A stretch of 46,759 nt of DNA from a virus: positions 1 through 46,759 of the IMG/VR virus record IMGVR_UViG_3300037041_001139; one strand, 5' to 3'. Positions 8,329 to 16,631 of the stretch are shown one piece after another. The notes below the pieces were generated by a model, which did not search any database, was not told where the DNA came from, and was given only the letters and a program-made list of their open reading frames with translations. The number at the start of each line of letters is the position of its first letter. Position 1 is the first letter of the stretch. Position numbers and translations under genes: made by a program.

Positions 8329-8532
8329 ATGAAAGAATCAAAAACAATCGGCAGCTACTGGAAGCACAAAGGCGAATGGTTTATACTTCCTTGCCCTAAA
8401 TTGATGTTTGAAAAGTCGAAGGACTGTAACTATTTGACCTTTGAGATTAGCTGGTTATGCTTTACGGCTTACTGGAGTTTGAAATTCTTAAAGGCAAAAA
8501 ATGAAATAACAGAGGTAACGATTGGAATATGA
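8329..8532 (+). CDS. hypothetical protein
   Basis: This 67-residue, tryptophan-rich protein (SYWKHKGEWFILPCP, FTAYWSLKFLKAK) has no recognised domain. It overlaps the next start (ATGA-type overlap), which supports its being translated. Confidence 0.45.
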   Translation: MKESKTIGSYWKHKGEWFILPCPKLMFEKSKDCNYLTFEISWLCFTAYWSLKFLKAKNEITEVTIGI

Positions 8533-8903
8533 CCAATAAGCAACGGGCAACAATCTTTTTTAGCGAGTGGGTACGGAGAAAGGATGCTGATTACCGAGGG
8601 CTTGTAAAATGCTTTACCTGCGATTGTGTTCAGCACTGGAAAATGATGCATGATGGGCACTTTTGCAAACGCTCGGACACCGCTACCTTCGTGGATGAGA
8701 TTAATAATAATCCACAATGCCCATATTGTAATATTGAATTGAAGGGTAACTTAGAGGTTTACGCTAAGAATCTGGATAAAGTTTACGGTTTAGGAACCGC
8801 CGACAAACTAAAAGAAAAAGCCCGAACGACCGTAAAGATGAGCGATAGGGATTGGAGCAACATTGCCGATATTTACAGGAGAAAACTGATAAACCTAAAA
8901 TGA
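8529..8903 (+). CDS. NinG/Rap-like recombination nuclease
   Basis: This 124-residue protein has the zinc-binding pattern of lambda NinG (Rap): CFTC at 28-31, MMHDGHF at 39-45, and QCPYCN at 63-68, followed by LKGN and a helix ending in YGLG. Rap proteins are structure-specific nucleases that cut recombination intermediates. It fits with the Sak4-like ATPase of the same early region. It is shorter than lambda NinG because it has little beyond the zinc domain. Confidence 0.75.
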   Translation: MTNKQRATIFFSEWVRRKDADYRGLVKCFTCDCVQHWKMMHDGHFCKRSDTATFVDEINNNPQCPYCNIELKGNLEVYAKNLDKVYGLGTADKLKEKARTTVKMSDRDWSNIADIYRRKLINLK

Positions 8904-9020
8904 GTATTAATAACTTATAAAGGTTCACAAATTATCTAAATTATAGGGAAATAAATACTTTTTTACAAAATTGTTAAAAAGTTTTACTTGCATTTTAGTG
9001 AAAGTAAAAACATTAAATGA

Positions 9021-9050
9021 TTGAATATATAAAATAAAGTGTTATATTTG
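9021..9050 (+). promoter_or_regulatory. Bacteroidota-type promoter for the antirepressor gene
   Basis: TTG at 9021-9023, 19 bases, then TATATTTG at 9043-9050, a perfect TAnnTTTG. The ATG of the next gene is 22 bases downstream. The rest of the 169-base gap after 8903 shows nothing else that I recognise. Confidence 0.75.
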
Positions 9051-9072
9051 CACAAATCAATTAATTAATATT

Positions 9073-9888
9073 ATGATACAATCATACGAAAGTGATTTAG
9101 GTCAATCAGTTCTATCTACTGAATTATACGATTACTTAGGGCTTGCCAAATCGCAATATTCAAGATTTATAAAAAAGGAATTGATAGATAGTTTTTACTT
9201 TGAGTTAAATAAGGATTATTCGACACGAATGTCGAGTAATATGGTAGCTGGAAAACAAGGGCAGTTTAGGCAAGAGTTCAATATACATATTGATGCAGCT
9301 AAGAAACTTTGTATGATTTCAAAAAGTACAAAGGGGAACGAGATAAGAAACGAACTTGTAAAACTAACAAAGGAAGTTGAAGGGGGGAAACGACTTTTAG
9401 GATCTGAATTTATATCCCTTATTCGAATGGTTAAGGTTTTTGCAGTTTACGAGTATAGACGATTAGCCATGAAAAAAAATTCGGATAACTTCATAAAAAA
9501 TGCTATAATAATGAACCCCGAACTTGGAAGTAATCGAAACTTTCTTTACGGTCAATTTCATAAGTGGAGAAACGAAACGCTAAACACAGGGAAAGAAGTA
9601 CTATCTGAAAGAGTTAAAGAGTACTGTTTGATTGAACATAGAAGAATACCTGCCAAATTTACTCAGGATGAAGCCCTAACTATGATGGGTGAATACGAGC
9701 AAATAAAAAATGCTATTTGGGATTTACTAAGCAGCCAGAATAAGAGCGAAGAAATGATAAACAATATTTGTGATTTAGCTCAGGAAGTCGCCAAGGAGTT
9801 AAAGCCGTTTTTAGAACGATTAAACCAAAGTAATCTATTTTTTCAACAAATAGAAGCAAGGGAAATCAAAGCCATTGGGCTCAAATAA
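9073..9888 (+). CDS. AntA/AntB-type phage antirepressor
   Basis: Residues 1 to about 105 resemble the AntA/AntB antirepressor domain: LSTELYDYLGLAKSQYSRFI, then NKDYSTRMSS, then an HIDAAKKLCMISKSTKGNEI segment near the VxMAKELAM... motif of the family. The C-terminal 160 residues are helical and charged. Such proteins interfere with phage repressors or act as DNA-binding regulators. It has its own promoter and no visible repressor partner in the window; the helix-turn-helix gene at 42209 and the ribbon-helix-helix gene at 218 are the only other regulators seen. Confidence 0.7.
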   Translation: MIQSYESDLGQSVLSTELYDYLGLAKSQYSRFIKKELIDSFYFELNKDYSTRMSSNMVAGKQGQFRQEFNIHIDAAKKLCMISKSTKGNEIRNELVKLTKEVEGGKRLLGSEFISLIRMVKVFAVYEYRRLAMKKNSDNFIKNAIIMNPELGSNRNFLYGQFHKWRNETLNTGKEVLSERVKEYCLIEHRRIPAKFTQDEALTMMGEYEQIKNAIWDLLSSQNKSEEMINNICDLAQEVAKELKPFLERLNQSNLFFQQIEAREIKAIGLK

Positions 9889-9917
9889 TTCTCATATATG
9901 ACAAATACCAAGCAAAT

Positions 9918-10115
9918 ATGAGATTAAAAGAACTTGAAAACACGGGAGTAGAGATAACCTACACGAACAAGATGGGTTACATCAACACCTTTAGCGGTAA
10001 GTTAACCTTCGTGTCCAAGGAGTCTATCATCGTCATCGGGGATATTGAGCGCATCATCAAAAGAAGTTCAATCGTTAGCTTTAAATCCATAAAATACGGC
10101 AAGAAAATAAAATGA
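9918..10115 (+). CDS. hypothetical small beta-rich protein
   Basis: This 65-residue protein is predicted to be mostly strands (VEITYTNKMGYINTFSGKLT, ESIIVIGDIERII), similar in layout to small beta-barrel proteins. No family is recognised. It overlaps the radical SAM gene by four bases. Confidence 0.45.
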   Translation: MRLKELENTGVEITYTNKMGYINTFSGKLTFVSKESIIVIGDIERIIKRSSIVSFKSIKYGKKIK

Positions 10116-10711
10116 ACTACAACCGAATAAAACTATACTGGAAAACGCTTCTGCTCAGGAGAGGGACAACGGTAACTCTGATATTGACTTACAAGTGCAA
10201 TCTAAAATGCGATTATTGCATACTGAAAGCACCAACAGGAAGCTATCCGACCTCAACCATTTCAACTATCTACGAGTGGAAGGATATTATCTACCGCTTT
10301 CCTGTAAGAATCAAAGAGATTTACCTTTCGGGGGGAGAGGCAACCCTGCACCCTCAGTTCGCAGAGATAACCAACTGGCTGCTGGATGAGGGCTATCACG
10401 TTAAGCTCTTTAGCAATTTGGTAGTTATTGACGAAATTCTAAAGGTCAAAAAGAGCTACCGATTCATGGTTACTGCCACGTACCATAGGAGCATGAACCT
10501 AGGAACGTTTCTCAGGAACTATTTAAGGGTAACAAAAAAGCATCGGGTGGACGTTCACGAGTTGGGGGTTCAAAAAATCCACTTTTCGAAATTGCTGCCA
10601 ATTGTTACCGACTCGAAAAAAATGGGTGATAAGGGTTTTAGATTTGCGCCCGACCGAAAGCTTGATATAGGCTGTTATGATGTCACTCGGTCACATTCTC
10701 ACATCGTATAA
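10112..10711 (+). CDS. radical SAM protein (short)
   Basis: The motif CNLKCDYC (CxxxCxxC, after LILTYK) is the site that binds the [4Fe-4S] cluster and S-adenosylmethionine, and IYLSGGEATLHPQ is the glycine-rich SAM-binding strand of the family. At 199 residues it is shorter than most radical SAM enzymes, and the C-terminal part of the barrel seems reduced, so it may be a specialised or partly decayed form. The substrate is unknown. The start overlaps the previous stop as ATGA. A second radical SAM gene lies at 18168. Confidence 0.7.
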   Translation: MNYNRIKLYWKTLLLRRGTTVTLILTYKCNLKCDYCILKAPTGSYPTSTISTIYEWKDIIYRFPVRIKEIYLSGGEATLHPQFAEITNWLLDEGYHVKLFSNLVVIDEILKVKKSYRFMVTATYHRSMNLGTFLRNYLRVTKKHRVDVHELGVQKIHFSKLLPIVTDSKKMGDKGFRFAPDRKLDIGCYDVTRSHSHIV

Positions 10712-10756
10712 ACAAAACATAATCAACTAAATAACAAAAAACTAATAGGAGGGAAT

Positions 10757-10984
10757 ATGAGTTTCATAAAAAGAGCAAGAAAAACAACCCGTAAAAGTTT
10801 GGGAGTGTTACCTATAAATAAAGAACAGAAACAAGAATTAAAGAACAATATTATAGAAATGGCAATGCAGGGAGGAAATAATTTATATATGTTTCTCAAT
10901 CCAAATACTGCAAACTATTTACTAAGAAAAGGGTTTACCGTTAAAAAAGTAAGTTCTTTGAGGTATTCTGTTTCATGGGAATAA
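10757..10984 (+). CDS. hypothetical small protein
   Basis: This 75-residue basic protein starts after a good ribosome-binding site (AGGAGG, seven bases before the ATG), which is unusual in this genome. It has a basic N-terminus (KRARKTTRKSLG) and a short helix-strand end. No family is recognised. Confidence 0.5.
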   Translation: MSFIKRARKTTRKSLGVLPINKEQKQELKNNIIEMAMQGGNNLYMFLNPNTANYLLRKGFTVKKVSSLRYSVSWE

Positions 10985-10997
10985 CAATGTTTGTTAT
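10981..10997. promoter_or_regulatory. perfect palindrome upstream of the packaging operon
   Basis: ATAACAA (10981-10987), a TGT spacer, then TTGTTAT (10991-10997) forms a perfect dyad that also includes the stop codon of the previous gene. It ends five bases before the TTTG box of the late promoter, so it could be an operator for a dimeric regulator. There is no T-run directly after it, which speaks against a terminator. Confidence 0.45.
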
Positions 10998-11001
10998 TAC
11001 A

Positions 11002-11033
11002 TTTGACAATTAACCAGAAATGAGTTAAATTTG
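11002..11033 (+). promoter_or_regulatory. Bacteroidota-type promoter for the packaging/structural operon
   Basis: TTTG at 11002-11005, then 20 bases, then TAAATTTG at 11026-11033 (perfect TAnnTTTG). It lies 22 bases before the small-terminase ATG and is the best candidate for the late promoter. Confidence 0.75.
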
Positions 11034-11054
11034 CAGCAATAAAAAATAACCAAT

Positions 11055-11645
11055 ATGGCAGAAGAGCCATCAGAATTAAAACCGCTTACAGAAAAACAAA
11101 AGATATTTTGTCAGGAGTATATTTATGACTATAATGGCTCTCGTTCATATAAAGCAGCATACAAAAACGTTAACGATGCAACAGCAAGAGCAAACGCAAG
11201 CGACTTACTAACAAAAACTAACATATTGACATATATAGATATGTTAAAAACACAACTTGCTGAAATGGCTGGAATAAGCCCGTTAATGGTAATTAGAGAA
11301 CACAAAAAAATAGCCTTTTCTTCTATCGCACATCTTCATAATACATGGATTGAACTAAAGGAATTTGAGGAATTATCAGACGAACAAAAGCAATCTATTC
11401 AGGAAATTGAAACAAAAAAGATAAAAAAAGTTGAATGGGAATATAATGAAGTACAAAAGAAAAAAGTAAGAGTTCCCTACGAGGTAGAATATGTAAAAAT
11501 AAAACTATACGACAAAATTAGAAGTTTAGATTCAATCAATAAAATGTTAGGATATGATGCTGCAGCTAAAACAGATATTAAAATAGTAAATCCTGATAGG
11601 CTGCCAGACATAACCATAAGCGTTAGAAACTATGATAAAACATAA
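11055..11645 (+). CDS. terS: terminase small subunit
   Basis: This 196-residue protein starts with LTEKQKIFCQEYIYDYNGSR and AAYKNVNDATARANASDLLT, the hallmark helix-turn-helix start of the Terminase_2 family. This subunit recognises the packaging start on phage DNA and passes it to the large subunit. The middle and C-terminal helices are charged (oligomerisation). Only the lipoprotein gene lies between it and the large subunit. Confidence 0.85.
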   Translation: MAEEPSELKPLTEKQKIFCQEYIYDYNGSRSYKAAYKNVNDATARANASDLLTKTNILTYIDMLKTQLAEMAGISPLMVIREHKKIAFSSIAHLHNTWIELKEFEELSDEQKQSIQEIETKKIKKVEWEYNEVQKKKVRVPYEVEYVKIKLYDKIRSLDSINKMLGYDAAAKTDIKIVNPDRLPDITISVRNYDKT

Positions 11646-11970
11646 ACTATTGCTCATTCTTTTGGTTGTTCTTTTGTCCTGCGAGAAAGAGGATGAGAGT
11701 AATAAATGCAGGGTAATATTCTTCACCAGCGACAACGCCCTAACTGTTACAGGAACGTTCGGAAGGGTTGATGTGCAGTTTGTATCTGTAACACCCCCGA
11801 AATGCGATACACCCGATGAGTACTTAAGGATTGTATCCTACAATTTACTTCCTGGTAAATATATTGTTCGATTCTACAACAGGTCAGGGGTATTATTAGG
11901 AACTGGATCATTTACTGCACGTGGAGATTGCTTACCATTAGATTGTGCTAGACGATTACAATGGGTATAA
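11632..11970 (+). CDS. small lipoprotein between the terminase genes
   Basis: This 112-residue protein has a lipoprotein signal (KLLLILLVVLLSC, lipidated Cys at residue 17) followed by EKEDES and a beta-rich domain of about 90 residues with four cysteines. It overlaps the small-terminase gene by 14 bases and the large-terminase gene by 10 bases, so it is embedded in the packaging operon. A lipoprotein here would be made late and sent to the envelope. Superinfection exclusion is one known role of phage lipoproteins, but this is inference. Confidence 0.65.
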   Translation: MIKHKLLLILLVVLLSCEKEDESNKCRVIFFTSDNALTVTGTFGRVDVQFVSVTPPKCDTPDEYLRIVSYNLLPGKYIVRFYNRSGVLLGTGSFTARGDCLPLDCARRLQWV

Positions 11971-13442
11971 ACAAGGAAATAGAGATAAGCAAACCCCAAG
12001 CGGCTATTCTTAGCAGCCGCAAGCAGGTTAACCTATTTCTCGGTGGAGTCGGAAGCGGGAAAACCCATCTTGGAGCGTTCATCTCTTACATTTTTATCAA
12101 GTATTTTCCTAGCGTATATGGTTTTATTGGGGCGAACTTTTACGATCAGCTAAACACATCAACCCTATTTCGTATTCGTTCAGTCTGGAGGGATATGGGG
12201 CTAATTGAGTACAGCAAGGACACGCCAGATGGTGTTTACGTGGTAGGAAATAAACCACCAAGTCATTTTAATACTAAGGAACACGCCTTTGAACGATACA
12301 GCAACATTATCTCATTCATTGGGGGAACGGTTATCTTTATCGGGTCATTGGATAACGCAAAAGCGCACGATGGTAAACAGTTTGGCTGGGCTATACTTGA
12401 TGAAACCAAGGACACGAAGGAGGAAGACGTAAAGGATATTATCATGGCCCGATTGCGCCAAAAAGGTATTTATATCAAAGACGGAAAATTTACTAATGAC
12501 CCAACAGGCGAACCGTTTAACCCGCTTTATATTCTGACCAGCCCTGCAAAAGTAGCATGGATTAATGAGTGGTTTGAACTGGAAAAAGATATTGCAGAGA
12601 TTCGGGCGTTAATCTACTCAGATAAAACCTATTTCAGAAAGGAATTTAACAACAAGTACGTTACCATTTCATCTACATATCACAACCTGCCAAACCTGCC
12701 CTCAAACTACATAGATAACTACAAGCAGAACAACTCAGAGGAACGGGTTAAGGCTCTTATCTATGCTAATCCATTCGCCACACAGGGAGGGGAGTTTTAT
12801 AGTTCATTCTCTAGGCTCACTCACGTAATGGATATGAGTTATAGGAATTATAATCCTAATTTAGCCATTCATGTTTCTTTTGATCAAAATGTTGTACCAT
12901 ATAATTCAGCAACCATTTGGCAATTGTATAAAGATAAGAAAACTGAAAAATGGAAAGTATATTGTATCGGAGAGGTGGCTTTAGAAAACCCTAATAACTC
13001 TACCGAAGAGGTATGCGTTGAAGTATTAAGACGTTTCGGGGATGCGGAAGGGTTATTCTATTACGGGGATTCATCAGGTTCAAGCCGAAACGTGGTAAGC
13101 AAGGAGTACAGGCATCACTATCAGGTAATAGAGAAGATGTTCAGAAAAAAACTGAACAATAATAGCAACCGAGTACTAAGAAGAAACCCTCCACTAATAA
13201 AGCGAAGAGAGTTTGTTAATAAAATATTTGAGGGAAAACTACCGATTGATTTGCTTATTGGAAATAATTGTCCTAAACTTATGGCGGATTTAACCTACAT
13301 CAAGCAGGACATTGATGGCACGAAGAAAAAAGAGGTAGTTACTAATAAAGACACAGGCGAACGCTACCAGAAATACGGGCATCTTTCGGACACAATGGAC
13401 TATTTTTTATGTGCAGCATTTAATACTTACTTCAATGATTGA
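11961..13442 (+). CDS. terL: terminase large subunit
   Basis: This 493-residue packaging motor has an N-terminal ATPase with Walker A GGVGSGKT at 28-35 and Walker B WAILDE at 143-148. The C-terminal RNase H-like nuclease shows acidic residues in SFDQN (D308), YYGDSSG (D370) and HLSDTMDY (D477/D480). It pumps DNA into the prohead and cuts it. The size and motif order are normal for the family. The gene overlaps the lipoprotein gene and the portal gene. Confidence 0.9.
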   Translation: MGINKEIEISKPQAAILSSRKQVNLFLGGVGSGKTHLGAFISYIFIKYFPSVYGFIGANFYDQLNTSTLFRIRSVWRDMGLIEYSKDTPDGVYVVGNKPPSHFNTKEHAFERYSNIISFIGGTVIFIGSLDNAKAHDGKQFGWAILDETKDTKEEDVKDIIMARLRQKGIYIKDGKFTNDPTGEPFNPLYILTSPAKVAWINEWFELEKDIAEIRALIYSDKTYFRKEFNNKYVTISSTYHNLPNLPSNYIDNYKQNNSEERVKALIYANPFATQGGEFYSSFSRLTHVMDMSYRNYNPNLAIHVSFDQNVVPYNSATIWQLYKDKKTEKWKVYCIGEVALENPNNSTEEVCVEVLRRFGDAEGLFYYGDSSGSSRNVVSKEYRHHYQVIEKMFRKKLNNNSNRVLRRNPPLIKRREFVNKIFEGKLPIDLLIGNNCPKLMADLTYIKQDIDGTKKKEVVTNKDTGERYQKYGHLSDTMDYFLCAAFNTYFND

Positions 13443-15255
13443 AAACAAAGACGATGCAAGAGATTATCTTGTTGGTGTAGTTAAAGAAAAAAAAAGGCAT
13501 CAGGATTACCAGCGGGTTACTGAACTAGCCAAAACGTATTACGCTCTAACCTCTGGTGATGGGTTGGATGAAATGCTAAAAAAGATTGTGACCCGTGAAA
13601 CGGAAGAAATGTTTAAGCAGCGCAAGGACATTACCAAGCACATCACACCCTCAATCATCAACCCATCGAAACTGCCATACTACAAGGCAAGTAGAAAGCA
13701 ACCGTTAACCAAAAGCATAGATTTTGACGGGCAATCCGATAGGGATAAAGCCGTAAACCAGCTAAACGAGTACATTCTAAAGTACTGGGGCGATAAGTCT
13801 TTAGAGGAGTTTTTTGAGTGGGCTTACGTGGATTACCTTTTCATCGATCCGAATGCTTTTATACTGACTAACTTCGATTCGTTTGACCCGAACAAGGAGA
13901 AAGCCAAGCCCTTCCCCTCCATCATTACTAGCCAAGTAGCCATTGATTATTTAATGGTTAATGAGCAGTTACAATATCTAACCACGTTAATAGCGATTGA
14001 CTACATAGAGGAGGGAGATAAGAAACCAGGCGAACAGTACACGCTAATACTCGGTGATTACCAGTATCAATTGACACAGGTTGGAAAGGATTACCAAGCC
14101 AAACTATTACTAGGCGAAGGAATTGATGCAAAGTTAGAAGTTATACAGATTGATTTAAAGTATTTCACCTTCGAGGAGTTTAACCCTCAGATGGGAACCA
14201 TTCCTGCACATCGAATTGGTTTTATTAAAGACTACCAGACCGAGGGGCGCACCTGTGTATCACTAATTCATTGCGTTTTAGGCATACTCGAAAAAACCTT
14301 AAAGATAAACTCCGAAATGGATTTGTCTTGTGCTATGGTGGCATTCCCTCAACGGTTCGCCTATGTGCAGAAGTGTAATGCGGATGGGTGTAGCCGAGGT
14401 AGATTAATTGACGGTAAAGAGTGCCCCGTTTGTCACGGTTCAGGAACCAGAAGCCATCACGGGTCAGTTATGGATGTGATTGAACTGCCTATGCCAGACC
14501 TAAAGGAGGACATGATACCCCTTTCAGATTTACTGCTATATTTAAGCCCTCCGATTGACCTATTAAAATTTCAGGATGAGTACTGCGATAAGTTAAAACG
14601 GGTTGTATTTTCCACCATGTTCAACTCAGAGATATTCACACGAACAGACACGGTACAGACCGCAACAGAGAAGAATATTGAGTTGGACAACATGAACGAT
14701 ACTTTATACCCGTTCCTAAGAAAGTACTCACAACTTTGGAAAGCAGTAGTAAAAGATATTGCAACGATTACAGAGCTAGGCAAGGGGTTAATTCTGGAGC
14801 ATATATTCCCGTACGATTTGAAGTTTAAAAATCTATTCGAGCTGATGAGCGACCTGAAAATGGCAAAGGACAGCGGGGCATCGAGCGCAACGGTGGCAGC
14901 CATTGAGGATGATATCAACGAGATTCTATACATGAACCGACCCGAAGAGCTCAAGAAGATTCGGATTAAGAACCAGTTTAACCCGTTCAGGGGTTTTAGC
15001 GTTGATAGGTTGGCTATGGTAATCGGAACAGGAAAAACAACCCAGTACAATGAAATTCTTTACCTAAACATTGAGAATATCTTTGAGGAACTAGAGAAGG
15101 AGAATGAAGACCCTTGGGTTTACGATCTGACCATTGAGAAGATTGACGGGTTGGTAAAGGTCAAGGTGGATGAAATCATTGCCGAGATAGATAAAAAAAC
15201 ATCAGAGGCTTTTAGTTTTGGAAAGGAACAAATAACCCCAGCGGATGAAGTTTAG
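13435..15255 (+). CDS. portal protein with a zinc-knuckle-like insert
   Basis: I chose ATG 13435, which overlaps the terminase stop by eight bases, rather than the in-frame ATG 13411. The 606-residue protein sits where the portal belongs and has the helical, acidic composition of large portal proteins (RKDITKHITPSIINPSK, then a long central region and a helical C-terminus). A stretch CNADGCSRGRL...CPVCHGSG in the middle has the spacing of a DnaJ-type zinc knuckle, which is not usual in portals. Its stop overlaps the first glycosyltransferase gene. Confidence 0.75.
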   Translation: MIENKDDARDYLVGVVKEKKRHQDYQRVTELAKTYYALTSGDGLDEMLKKIVTRETEEMFKQRKDITKHITPSIINPSKLPYYKASRKQPLTKSIDFDGQSDRDKAVNQLNEYILKYWGDKSLEEFFEWAYVDYLFIDPNAFILTNFDSFDPNKEKAKPFPSIITSQVAIDYLMVNEQLQYLTTLIAIDYIEEGDKKPGEQYTLILGDYQYQLTQVGKDYQAKLLLGEGIDAKLEVIQIDLKYFTFEEFNPQMGTIPAHRIGFIKDYQTEGRTCVSLIHCVLGILEKTLKINSEMDLSCAMVAFPQRFAYVQKCNADGCSRGRLIDGKECPVCHGSGTRSHHGSVMDVIELPMPDLKEDMIPLSDLLLYLSPPIDLLKFQDEYCDKLKRVVFSTMFNSEIFTRTDTVQTATEKNIELDNMNDTLYPFLRKYSQLWKAVVKDIATITELGKGLILEHIFPYDLKFKNLFELMSDLKMAKDSGASSATVAAIEDDINEILYMNRPEELKKIRIKNQFNPFRGFSVDRLAMVIGTGKTTQYNEILYLNIENIFEELEKENEDPWVYDLTIEKIDGLVKVKVDEIIAEIDKKTSEAFSFGKEQITPADEV

Positions 15256-15847
15256 CGTAATTATGCCCTCTCACTTGGGTAATTACCCTGGTGCAGCACA
15301 TAATCGGGATGAAAAGATACTACGAGCTATTGACAGCGTAATTAACCAGACCTTTACGGATTGGGAGTTAATAGTTATTGCTGATGGGTGCAATAAATCG
15401 TTTGATATTGTTTCAAGGGTATATGTAGAAAATCACAAAATACAGTGTTTACTTATAGATAAAGCAGCGCACTTCTCTGGAGTCCCAAGGTCACTAGGAA
15501 TCAGAGAGGCAATAGGTGATTATATTATTTACTTAGATATTGATGATTACTACGGGGAGAATCACCTAGAGATAATCAATAATAATCTGAATGGGTTTGA
15601 CTGGGTTTGGTACAATGATATTCGGTGGAAAAATAAATGGGTTGAAAATCCCTGCTCGATAATCACCATCGGGAGAAGCGGAACGAGTAATATTTGTCAC
15701 CGAAAAGATTTAGGGGAGAAGTGGACGGCTGTAGGGTATGCGCACGATTACCATTTTAACCACCAACTTTTAAAACATAAGAACTATGCCAAGATTGAAA
15801 CGCCTGAATACTTTGTTTGCCATGTACCTGGGATGTACGATATATAA
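15245..15847 (+). CDS. family-2-type glycosyltransferase
   Basis: This 200-residue protein has a GT-A fold start (KFSVIMPSHLGNY, then AIDSVINQTFTDWELIVIAD) and the acidic metal/nucleotide motif YLDIDDYY. Such enzymes move a sugar from a nucleotide sugar to an acceptor. It is near the minimal size for a GT-A domain, with no transmembrane anchor. It overlaps the portal gene and opens a block of sugar-modifying genes. Confidence 0.8.
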   Translation: MKFSVIMPSHLGNYPGAAHNRDEKILRAIDSVINQTFTDWELIVIADGCNKSFDIVSRVYVENHKIQCLLIDKAAHFSGVPRSLGIREAIGDYIIYLDIDDYYGENHLEIINNNLNGFDWVWYNDIRWKNKWVENPCSIITIGRSGTSNICHRKDLGEKWTAVGYAHDYHFNHQLLKHKNYAKIETPEYFVCHVPGMYDI

Positions 15848-15854
15848 TTAAGCA

Positions 15855-16631
15855 ATGAGAATATCAATTGTGATGACATACTTCAATCGGAAGTATCAAC
15901 TTGAAAAAACATTATTTTCTCTCATGGAATCCGAGCATAAAGATTTCAGCATTGTGATAGTGGATGATGCTAGTGATATTCCATTAGCTATTAACGGTTC
16001 TTACGGTTTCCCAATTGAGGTAATTAACATCACCAAAGAGGAAAAGCAATGGACAAACCCAGAGCCAGCATACAACAAAGGCATTATAAAAGCTTTAGAA
16101 TCAAAACCAGATATTATCTTTTTACAGAATGCGGAATGCTACCATACTAAAGATGTACTAAAGTATGCTAATGATAATCTAACTGAACTAAACTACCTGT
16201 CATTTGGCTGCTTTTCACTGGATGAAAAAACTACCTTCTCAGAGTTTGATATTAACGAGATTATGGGTATTAACAATTGCGGTGCAATAATAGACGGGGA
16301 GAATGCTTGGTATAACCACTCAATTCATAGACCTGTTGCGTATGATTTTTGTAGTGCTATAACAGCAAACAATCTAAGGAGGTTGAATGGATACGATGAA
16401 CGTTTTTCAAACGGTGTCGCTTATGGCGATAACTACCTGCTGAATCGGATTAAAATGTTAGGATTAGATGTACGGATTATTGATTTTCCTTTTGTGGTGC
16501 ATCAGTGGCACTATACCAACCCCAGCCATCCAAATCAAGCGGGGCTATTGGAAAGAAACTCAAACCTACTGATTGAGTTAACACAACTAAACAACTACAA
16601 AGCAGATCATCTATTCACACCAGACTTATGA
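15855..16631 (+). CDS. family-2-type glycosyltransferase (paralogue 1)
   Basis: This 258-residue enzyme starts RISIVMTYFNRKYQLEKTLF and has the GT-A signature FSIVIVDDASD. A C-terminal part with CSAITANNLRRLNGYDERF and FPFVVHQWHY resembles the galactosyltransferase-like C-terminal motif of family-2 enzymes. It shares these blocks with the next gene, so the two arose by tandem duplication. The stop overlaps the next start. Confidence 0.8.
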   Translation: MRISIVMTYFNRKYQLEKTLFSLMESEHKDFSIVIVDDASDIPLAINGSYGFPIEVINITKEEKQWTNPEPAYNKGIIKALESKPDIIFLQNAECYHTKDVLKYANDNLTELNYLSFGCFSLDEKTTFSEFDINEIMGINNCGAIIDGENAWYNHSIHRPVAYDFCSAITANNLRRLNGYDERFSNGVAYGDNYLLNRIKMLGLDVRIIDFPFVVHQWHYTNPSHPNQAGLLERNSNLLIELTQLNNYKADHLFTPDL

